A stretch of DNA of 28,155 nucleotides from Pseudopedobacter sp045629485 (GTDB lineage: Bacteria; Bacteroidota; Bacteroidia; Sphingobacteriales; Sphingobacteriaceae), in the NCBI GenBank assembly GCA_045629485.1, contig JAZQRF010000034.1, positions 1-28,155 of the forward strand. Reading direction: 5' to 3'. Every line of letters begins with the position of its first letter. Positions within the stretch are counted from its first letter, which is position 1. Shown here piece after piece: positions 1 through 5,453 of this stretch. The position numbers and the translations under genes are program-made. Under the pieces are notes generated by a model that did not search any database, was not told the DNA's origin, and worked only from the letters and a program-made list of their open reading frames with translations.

Positions 1-249
1 AGGACTTGCATCTTCAAAATCCTGCTCCTCTAAAATTACATAAGTATCTTTTACTAAAAATCCTTTTACAATTTTTTCATAAGGAACTTCCTTGTGGGTT
101 TTCTCGTTTACTCTTAAAAATCGAATTTTTGAATGGTCGCGACTATCGAGCATATCGAGATCTAAAGAACTTTTTTCTACTGCAGAATATAATTTAACAG
201 GGATATTCACCAGCCCGAAGGCTATTGTGCCGTTCCAAATAGATCTCAT
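1..249 (-). CDS. ku: Ku protein, N-terminal part (cut by window edge)
   Basis: Reading leftwards from an ATG at 247-249, the frame stays open for 83 codons to the window edge. The product starts MRSIWNGTIAFGLVNIPVKL, the characteristic start of bacterial Ku, followed by a tract ending LDMLDSRDHSKIRF, also typical. Bacterial Ku is a homodimer that threads onto DNA double-strand ends and recruits the ligase LigD for non-homologous end joining in the cytoplasm. Family members are roughly 260-300 residues, so about two thirds lies outside the window. The first residue fits the family start exactly. LigD, the usual partner, is not in this window and may lie to the left. A stem-loop sits 13 bases upstream of the start (262-284). 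Identification is firm; completeness cannot be judged. Confidence 0.93.
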   Translation of the reverse strand, partial: MRSIWNGTIAFGLVNIPVKLYSAVEKSSLDLDMLDSRDHSKIRFLRVNEKTHKEVPYEKIVKGFLVKDTYVILEEQDFEDASP

Positions 250-261
250 AATCTTTTTTAA

Positions 262-284
262 GGAATAGAAACAATTTCCATTCC
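262..284 (-). promoter_or_regulatory. Stem-loop in the Ku leader
   Basis: Arms GGAATAGAAA (262-271) and TTTCCATTCC (275-284) form a 10-bp dyad with one mismatch in DNA and a 3-base loop. In RNA read leftwards (the Ku sense) the mismatch becomes a G-U wobble, so all ten pairs form. It ends 12 bases before the Ku ATG. It could be an operator or a translational control element; function is inference. Confidence 0.4.
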
Positions 285-303
285 AATAAAAAAGAGCATA
301 AAA

Positions 304-331
304 AAAGCCCTCTGTTAACAGAGGGCTTTTA
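304..331. terminator. Bidirectional terminator between rpmA and ku
   Basis: A perfect 28-base palindrome: AAAAGCCCTCTG, a TTAA centre, then CAGAGGGCTTTT. It has a GC-rich stem with an A-tract on one side and a T-tract on the other, so it can act on either strand. It lies 17 bases past the rpmA stop and should end the rplU-rpmA transcript before ku. Confidence 0.88.
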
Positions 332-348
332 ATTTTATCAATTAGCTA

Positions 349-759
349 TTACTCAGCAGATGCTGTATCTTCTGTAGCTTCTTTCTTAGCTGCAGCTTTT
401 TTAGCAGGTGCTTTTTTCTCAGCAACTACTTTTTCTGCTTTTGGTTCAGCTTTTTTTACTTCTTTTTTAGCAGGTGCTTCTGCAACTACAGCCGGAGCTG
501 AGAAATCAAAAGGAACAACAGATACATATGATTTGTTATCTGCTTTCTTTCTGAAAGCTACTTTACCATCAATTAAAGCAAATAAAGTATGGTCTTTACC
601 AATACCAACATTTTTTTCCGGATGATGTTTTGTACCACGTTGACGAACAATGATATTTCCAGCAATAGCTGCTTGTCCACCAAAAATTTTGATACCTAAA
701 CGTTTGCTATGCGACTCTCTACCGTTATTCGAGCTACCGGCTCCTTTTTTGTGTGCCAT
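349..759 (-). CDS. rpmA: 50S ribosomal protein L27 with Lys/Ala-rich tail
   Basis: Residues 1 to about 85 are a standard L27, starting MAHKKGAGSSNNGRESHSKR, with the loop containing GGQAAIAGNIIVRQRGT. L27 sits in the large subunit, and its N-terminus reaches the peptidyl transferase centre. The start matches the usual mature form, with no N-terminal extension of the kind cleaved in Firmicutes. The protein is 136 residues against about 85 in most bacteria: residues about 86-136 form a low-complexity tail of Lys, Ala and Glu (repeats like PAKKE and APAKKAAAKK) ending acidic. The tail is probably disordered. The gene is 52 bases downstream of rplU and certainly co-transcribed with it. Confidence 0.97.
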   Translation of the reverse strand: MAHKKGAGSSNNGRESHSKRLGIKIFGGQAAIAGNIIVRQRGTKHHPEKNVGIGKDHTLFALIDGKVAFRKKADNKSYVSVVPFDFSAPAVVAEAPAKKEVKKAEPKAEKVVAEKKAPAKKAAAKKEATEDTASAE

Positions 760-774
760 GATTATATTTTAAGA

Positions 775-791
775 TCAGACCTGATGTCTGA
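775..791 (-). promoter_or_regulatory. Small hairpin between rplU and rpmA
   Basis: TCAGAC (775-780) and GTCTGA (786-791) form a perfect 6-bp stem with a 5-base loop inside the 52-base gap between rplU and rpmA. On the transcribed (minus) strand it has no following T-tract, so it is not a normal terminator. It might be an RNA processing or protein-binding site; that is inference. Confidence 0.35.
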
Positions 792-811
792 AAAAATTAA
801 ACGTCTGTTAA

Positions 812-1123
812 TTATAATGTAATGCCTTCGATTTGGATTTTAGTGAAAAATTGACGGTGTCCGTTTTTCTTTTTGTATGCTTTTCTTCTCTTTTTATGGA
901 AAATAATTACTTTATCTCCTTTTAAATGAGACACGATTTTAGCAGAAACCTTAGCGCCACTTACTGCAGGAGTTCCTACTGTAAATTTACCTTCATTCTC
1001 AACTAACAATACATTGTCAAATTCAACACTAGCGCCTTCATCACCTTGTAATCTGTGTACAAAAAGATGCTGGTCTTTAGCAACTTTGAATTGCTGTCCT
1101 GCTATATTTACTATTGCGTACAT
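812..1123 (-). CDS. rplU: 50S ribosomal protein L21
   Basis: The 103-residue product starts MYAIVNIAGQQFKVAKDQHL and has the L21 hallmark near the C-terminus: FHKKRRKAYKKKNGHRQFFT, basic and rRNA-binding. Length and start match the family. L21 binds 23S rRNA in the large ribosomal subunit. It is first in the usual rplU-rpmA pair, behind a clear promoter at 1159-1189, and rpmA follows after a gap with a small hairpin. Confidence 0.98.
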   Translation of the reverse strand: MYAIVNIAGQQFKVAKDQHLFVHRLQGDEGASVEFDNVLLVENEGKFTVGTPAVSGAKVSAKIVSHLKGDKVIIFHKKRRKAYKKKNGHRQFFTKIQIEGITL

Positions 1124-1158
1124 TGTTTAAAAATATTTATTGTTTAAAATTTGAGATG

Positions 1159-1189
1159 CAAATATATGGATATAATTTATTTTATCAAA
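1159..1189 (-). promoter_or_regulatory. Bacteroidota-type promoter for rplU-rpmA
   Basis: On the minus strand there is TTTG (1186-1189), a 19-base spacer, then TATATTTG (1159-1166). This matches the Bacteroidota housekeeping consensus TTTG ... TAnnTTTG at both elements with normal spacing. It lies 35 bases upstream of the rplU start. Confidence 0.75.
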
Positions 1190-1221
1190 CGTTTATAGTA
1201 TAAACTCCATATACGTGAGAA

Positions 1222-1710
1222 TTATTTCCGCTCAGCTGCGTCTGATATACTTTTATCAACAATTTTTATCAGCTGTAAAGCAGCATCTTTTAATTTTTGA
1301 TTATCATTATAAGTTGCATTAATCTCAATTTTTTTTGTTTTATTGAGGTAGTTAAATGCTAAATAATATCTTGGTGAGGATTTTGTAGTATCGCCAATCA
1401 TTCTCTCAGGCCAATCCCAAAAGCCTAGTTCTGCTGCCTTACGATGTAAAACCAACAATTCATCTTTAGATAATCTTACTTTAGTTTTTATTAAAGAATC
1501 GTTAACATTTAGGTATTGGAAATCTCTGGTTTTAGAATTATATGTTTTTTCATATTCAGCACCCTCTCCTGCTTTTAAGGTTACAGATTCGAAATCTGAA
1601 AACCTATATGGAGCATTCTTTACCATTTTACTATAATAATAAACACTATATAGTAGAAAAGGAACAATTATACATAGTGTTAAAAAAATCTTTTTTGATC
1701 TGTTACTCAT
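1222..1710 (-). CDS. Membrane-anchored hypothetical protein
   Basis: I do not recognise the family. The 162-residue product begins with a few basic residues, then one hydrophobic segment at about 9-27, and the remainder is soluble and mixed in charge. This suggests an inner-membrane anchor with a periplasmic domain, or an uncleaved signal. There is no cysteine to make a lipobox. Its ATG overlaps the end of the upstream symporter gene by four bases, so the two are very likely translationally coupled. A helper role for the symporter is possible but nothing in the sequence shows it. Confidence 0.75.
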   Translation of the reverse strand: MSNRSKKIFLTLCIIVPFLLYSVYYYSKMVKNAPYRFSDFESVTLKAGEGAEYEKTYNSKTRDFQYLNVNDSLIKTKVRLSKDELLVLHRKAAELGFWDWPERMIGDTTKSSPRYYLAFNYLNKTKKIEINATYNDNQKLKDAALQLIKIVDKSISDAAERK

Positions 1711-3086
1711 ATTTCTGTTAATTCTTCGTGATTTGCATTTTTATCGAACTCTCCCTCCCATTTAGCAATTACTACTGTTGCAAGGCAATTACCTATAACG
1801 TTTACTGATGTTCTTGCCATATCCATCAATTCATCTATTCCAAGAATAATAAATATTGGCCATACCGGCATCCCGAAAGATGCAGCAGTGCCTAAGAGGA
1901 TTACAAGAGATGCCCTGGGTACCCCGGCAACACCTTTACTTGTGATCATTAAAGTGAATACAATAACGAGTTGCTGACCAAAACTAATTTGCATACCAGC
2001 TGCCTGGGCAACAAATATAGCCGCTAAAGACAAATACAAGGTGGTTCCATCTAAATTAAAGCTGTAACCGGTAGGCATAACAAAAGCTACTATTTTACGT
2101 GGCACACCAATTCTTTCCATGGCTTCCATTGCTCTAGGTAAAGCAGCTTCAGAACTTGTTGTGGCAAAAGCTATAGAAACAGGTTCTGCTATGGCTTTTA
2201 AAAATTTCTTTACCGGAACGCCAACAATTAGAGCTATAGGTAATAAAATGCCTAAAAGGAAAAACAACAAGGCTACATACAGTGTAATTAGTAACTGGAA
2301 CAGATTTACCAATATCCCTAATCCCATGTGTCCAACTGTATAGGCAATAGCTGCGCCAACGCCAATAGGTGCGAAATACATCACAATATTGGTAAATTTA
2401 AACATGACTTCTGAGAGGCTCTCAGTAAATTTCAGCATTGGCTGGCGTTTGTCTTCTCTTACCATTGCTAAGGCAATTCCAAATACAATACTAAAAATTA
2501 CTACTTGTAAAACTTGTCCTTCTGCTATTGATTTTGCAATATTTTCAGGGAAGATATGTAAGATTATATCGGATGTAGTTTGGGCTTCTACTTTAGGCAG
2601 CTCCTCTGCAATTGCCGGTGGCTGAGCAATTCCGGAGCCTGCCTGGGATATATTAATCGCTGCTAATCCAATAAAAAGCGCCAGCGTGGTTACTACTTCA
2701 AAATAAACCAAAGATTTCCAACCCATTCTTCCTACTTGTTTCAAGTCTGAATGTCCGGCGATTCCGTAGACCAGCGTTGCAAATAATAGAGGTGCAACTA
2801 TAGTTTTGATCATTTTAAGAAAGACTTTGCTTAATACCTGGAGGTTTACAGCGAATTCAGGAAAATCATTACCTATCTCTGTACCAATTGCCATTGATAT
2901 TAAAATCCAGGTTGTTAAGGTCTTCTTTTTAAAACCATAAACTATTAAGCCTGCTATCCCCAACCATCTAAAAAACATAGCGAACTCAGAAGAAATTGGT
3001 AATATTTCGTAGTGAGAGAGAAAAGTAACAATTGCAGCAATCGATACTGTAAGGATTGTAAAAAGTGCCGAAATTTTAAATTTCAT
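1707..3086 (-). CDS. Dicarboxylate/amino acid:cation symporter (DAACS family)
   Basis: A 459-residue polytopic inner-membrane protein of the glutamate/dicarboxylate symporter fold. The substrate-site motifs appear in order: TTSSEAALP (309-317, hairpin HP1), GYSFNLDGT (340-348, TM7), SKGVAGVPRAS (383-393, HP2) and D418, D422, R425, T426, N429 in TM8. These take up C4-dicarboxylates or acidic amino acids with cations. SSEAALP and NLDG resemble DctA more than the SSSGTLP/NMDG of glutamate carriers, so a dicarboxylate is a reasonable guess. The residue matching GltPh Asp405 is Asn433, as I recall for DctA. Transcription is likely from the promoter at 3112-3142, with the small membrane protein at 1222-1710 downstream. 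Confidence 0.93.
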   Translation of the reverse strand: MKFKISALFTILTVSIAAIVTFLSHYEILPISSEFAMFFRWLGIAGLIVYGFKKKTLTTWILISMAIGTEIGNDFPEFAVNLQVLSKVFLKMIKTIVAPLLFATLVYGIAGHSDLKQVGRMGWKSLVYFEVVTTLALFIGLAAINISQAGSGIAQPPAIAEELPKVEAQTTSDIILHIFPENIAKSIAEGQVLQVVIFSIVFGIALAMVREDKRQPMLKFTESLSEVMFKFTNIVMYFAPIGVGAAIAYTVGHMGLGILVNLFQLLITLYVALLFFLLGILLPIALIVGVPVKKFLKAIAEPVSIAFATTSSEAALPRAMEAMERIGVPRKIVAFVMPTGYSFNLDGTTLYLSLAAIFVAQAAGMQISFGQQLVIVFTLMITSKGVAGVPRASLVILLGTAASFGMPVWPIFIILGIDELMDMARTSVNVIGNCLATVVIAKWEGEFDKNANHEELTEI

Positions 3087-3111
3087 TGTTTCTTAATTAG
3101 GAGGAATTGAA

Positions 3112-3142
3112 CAAAAGTAATTATTTTGCCGAATAGCGCAAA
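3112..3142 (-). promoter_or_regulatory. Bacteroidota-type promoter for the symporter operon
   Basis: On the minus strand, TTTG (3139-3142), a 19-base spacer, then TACTTTTG (3112-3119). Both elements match the consensus and the spacing is the same as at the rplU promoter. The TAnnTTTG element is 25 bases upstream of the symporter start, giving a short leader. Confidence 0.72.
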
Positions 3143-3152
3143 TTGAGTAAGA

Positions 3153-3671
3153 ATGGAGAGTCCGAAATTACATCACATCAGGAAGGAATTAAATCATCTC
3201 CCGAAAGAAGTTTTAGCTGAATATTGCTTGAAAATTGCAAAGTATAAAACAGAAAATAAAGAACTTTTAAATTACCTGCTTTTCTATAGTGAGAATAACG
3301 AGCAATATATTGCTGATATTAAAAATTTGCTTGATGAAGGTTTTGATAATCTCCCTTACTCAGATTATACCACTACAAAAGTGCTTAGAAAACTAACCCG
3401 TTTAATGAATAAGCATATCAAATTTATAGGAAATAAGGCACAGGAGCTGGAATTGGTTTTATATTTTTGTTCTTTATTTATTGAAAAAAGCTCTCCTAAA
3501 ACGCATCATAAACCTCTAATTGCATTACTTTTCAGGCAGTTAAAAAGAATAGAAAAGTTAATACCGAAACTGGATGAAGATTTACAATTTGATTTCCAGA
3601 ATGAATTTACTGAATTAATTAGCAGGTTAAAAAAGAAGAGAGCTTCATTTAGCTTGGATGATTTAAAATAA
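3153..3671 (+). CDS. Conserved hypothetical helical protein
   Basis: The product is 172 residues, charged and predicted almost wholly alpha-helical, with no signal peptide, membrane segment or metal-binding motif. The opening pattern (a helix, then LPKEVLAEYCLKIAKYKTEN) and a leucine- and lysine-rich body resemble a small uncharacterised cytosolic family that I recall as DUF6155. That assignment is uncertain. It is divergent from the symporter, with only 66 bases between the start codons, and lies 52 bases upstream of the ECF sigma gene on the same strand. It may be co-transcribed with that gene. A role cannot be given. Confidence 0.7.
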   Translation: MESPKLHHIRKELNHLPKEVLAEYCLKIAKYKTENKELLNYLLFYSENNEQYIADIKNLLDEGFDNLPYSDYTTTKVLRKLTRLMNKHIKFIGNKAQELELVLYFCSLFIEKSSPKTHHKPLIALLFRQLKRIEKLIPKLDEDLQFDFQNEFTELISRLKKKRASFSLDDLK

Positions 3672-3674
3672 TTT

Positions 3675-3704
3675 TGTAACAATTACCTGACGGCCCTATC
3701 TAAA
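3675..3704 (+). promoter_or_regulatory. Candidate promoter(s) before the ECF sigma gene
   Basis: Two overlapping candidates. TAATTTTG (3669-3676) matches the TAnnTTTG housekeeping element but has no good TTTG at the expected distance. TGTAAC (3675-3680), then 15 bases, then CTATCTAA (3696-3703) resembles an ECF-type -35 (containing AAC) and -10 pair, which would fit autoregulation. Neither is proven. Confidence 0.35.
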
Positions 3705-3723
3705 CCAAAAAAAAGAAACATAA

Positions 3724-4221
3724 ATGTCTAACAAAGAACAGGTCTTTAAGGAGATTTTTCAGGCTAATTCTAAAAAAATATACCATTTATGTTTTGGTTA
3801 TACCAATGATGAGGATAGTGCAAATGATCTTTTACAGGAGACTTTTTTAAAGGTTTGGCAAAATTTAGATAAGTTTCGCAACCAGGCAATGGTTTCTACC
3901 TGGATATACCGGATTGCCGTGAATACATGTTTAACCTATCTTAAAAAAGAAAAAAGACAGGTAAAGGACGAGCTTACTCCAAACATTATAGAAAACAAGC
4001 CCGAAGAATTATCTGAAAAACAAGAACAGGTTAAAACTCTATATCACTGCATTGCTCAACTGGAAGAAAACGAGAGACTCTTGATTACCATGGTTATGGA
4101 TGAACTTCCTTATTCAGAAATAGCAGAAATATCCGGAATTTCTGAAGGTAATCTAAGAGTGAAAATACATAGAATTAAACATAAACTTACAGAACTATAT
4201 AACCAGCATGAAAGATTTTGA
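3724..4221 (+). CDS. RNA polymerase ECF-type sigma factor
   Basis: The 165-residue product has the two-domain plan of ECF sigma factors. Region 2 (about 20-80) contains DSANDLLQETFLKVW and STWIYRIAVNTCL, which bind core polymerase and the -10 element. Region 4 (about 115-160) contains ELPYSEIAEISGISEGNLRV, a helix-turn-helix for the -35. There is no sigma domain 1 or 3. The target regulon is not evident. The next gene overlaps by 14 bases and encodes a membrane protein, the usual place for an anti-sigma factor. No SusCD-type transporter genes are nearby, so this is probably not a glycan-responsive sigma. Confidence 0.93.
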   Translation: MSNKEQVFKEIFQANSKKIYHLCFGYTNDEDSANDLLQETFLKVWQNLDKFRNQAMVSTWIYRIAVNTCLTYLKKEKRQVKDELTPNIIENKPEELSEKQEQVKTLYHCIAQLEENERLLITMVMDELPYSEIAEISGISEGNLRVKIHRIKHKLTELYNQHERF

Positions 4222-4807
4222 TTCTTTATTGAATATATGGAATGAGCAAAAAACCTCTCCTGCTATAGATTATAAAGAGGTTTTAACAAATTTCAAGAAA
4301 TCCAAAAATAAATTCAGCAAAAAAATCTGGATCGAATTGGGTCTTATGGCTATTGCGGCTATATTCTTAATTTATATATGGTTTAATATGAATTTTTCTT
4401 TCTGGACAACCCATGTTTCGTTATTCCTGTTTATAAGTTGCTGTTTTGTTTATATCTATACCCAGATCGTTAATTTAAAGACTTTGGGTAATGATACTCT
4501 AATGGAAACTCCGGAAAGACATATCCAGTATATCGAAAATTTCAGAAGATCAAGGCATAAGCAAAATACCCGAAGTTATTTTTTTTATACCGTGGTGATG
4601 GGTATTGCCTTAGGTTTTTATTTCATCGAGTTTTTTAACCATGTAAATACTGTGGTGTTAATTTCCTCTATCGCCTTTTCCGTTATATGGTTTGCGGTAT
4701 GTACATTCTTTATTAGAAAGTTATATATGAGAAAAGAAGAGAAAAGGTTTAATGAAATGCTAGCTGAATTAGAAAGATTGAAAAAACAATTTACCGATTA
4801 TGAATAG
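4208..4807 (+). CDS. Four-helix membrane protein, possible anti-sigma partner
   Basis: The 199-residue protein has a soluble N-terminus of about 40 residues and four hydrophobic segments as two hairpins (about 42-60, 66-86, 126-146 and 150-170). It ends in a charged tail (about 172-199) likely to form a coiled coil. The reading frame starts inside the sigma gene (14-base overlap), so the two are translated together. By position it is the best candidate for the sigma factor's regulator. I see no zinc-binding HxxxCxxC anti-sigma motif and no FecR-like region, so this rests on context. The N-terminal sequence, including NIWNEQK, is of a kind seen next to Bacteroidota sigma genes; that is recollection. 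Confidence 0.7.
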   Translation: MKDFDSLLNIWNEQKTSPAIDYKEVLTNFKKSKNKFSKKIWIELGLMAIAAIFLIYIWFNMNFSFWTTHVSLFLFISCCFVYIYTQIVNLKTLGNDTLMETPERHIQYIENFRRSRHKQNTRSYFFYTVVMGIALGFYFIEFFNHVNTVVLISSIAFSVIWFAVCTFFIRKLYMRKEEKRFNEMLAELERLKKQFTDYE

Positions 4808-4835
4808 GTGTGTTTCACCAATATTTCTACGATAA

Positions 4836-5453
4836 TTACTTTTTTTGCTCTATTTCAGTAAGATCTAAATTATTTCCACGTAGCGAATACTCCACAACTT
4901 TTTTACCTATTGGTTTTGCTTTATCATCTTCCATATTATCAAACAATTCAAATTCTCTTCTTAGTTTACCTTGGTAGATGTAAAATTTATCCTTTCCTTT
5001 ATATTGCTTCTTAGTTTTATCCGTTAAATCAGGAAATCTTATTTTTGAAGGGTCTTCACCACTATATTCAAAACAATAAACATTTGCCGGACTATACTTT
5101 TTATTTGATGTCGTATAGATAATGAGTTCAGGATTACCATCCGTATCCATATCGGTATTAAAGGTTTCTATATACTTACCTTCTGTTTCGAAATTATAAG
5201 CTGTGGATGAATTCTTTATTGTATCTGATCTTAATATTAATACAGAACTTAGAGAATCAGCGCCTCTTCCCCAATTTAAAATATCAAATGTTAAACCTGG
5301 TTTTACTTCTATTTTATCATGAGTTCGAAATGGCTTTGGCAGTATGATTTTATCTTTAAATTTAACTACTGGCTGGTCAGTATTCTGACAGGCTGCAGCT
5401 ATAATTGCAGCAAAAGCCATACATAATATTTTTATTTTTCTCATCTCAAACAT
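4836..5453 (-). CDS. Small lipoprotein of unknown function
   Basis: The 205-residue product begins with a hydrophobic stretch ending IIAAAC followed by QN, which reads as a lipoprotein signal with the lipidated Cys at about residue 22. The mature part is polar, beta-rich in appearance and Lys/Asp-rich, with an acidic tract (DTDGNPELI) reminiscent of repeats in secreted calcium-binding proteins. The first ATG (5451-5453) overlaps the stop codon of the hexosaminidase gene by one base in TAATG. A second in-frame ATG three codons on gives a more typical signal start. It is probably made with the hexosaminidase and anchored in the envelope. No function is recognisable. Confidence 0.75.
   Translation of the reverse strand: MFEMRKIKILCMAFAAIIAAACQNTDQPVVKFKDKIILPKPFRTHDKIEVKPGLTFDILNWGRGADSLSSVLILRSDTIKNSSTAYNFETEGKYIETFNTDMDTDGNPELIIYTTSNKKYSPANVYCFEYSGEDPSKIRFPDLTDKTKKQYKGKDKFYIYQGKLRREFELFDNMEDDKAKPIGKKVVEYSLRGNNLDLTEIEQKK

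Noticed and set aside
6..197. Plus-strand open frame at the left edge
   Set aside because: It is the antisense shadow of the Ku coding sequence.
4807..4819. Possible short hairpin (GGTG/CACC) between the membrane protein and lipoprotein genes
   Set aside because: Four-base stem with no T-tract; too weak to call a terminator.
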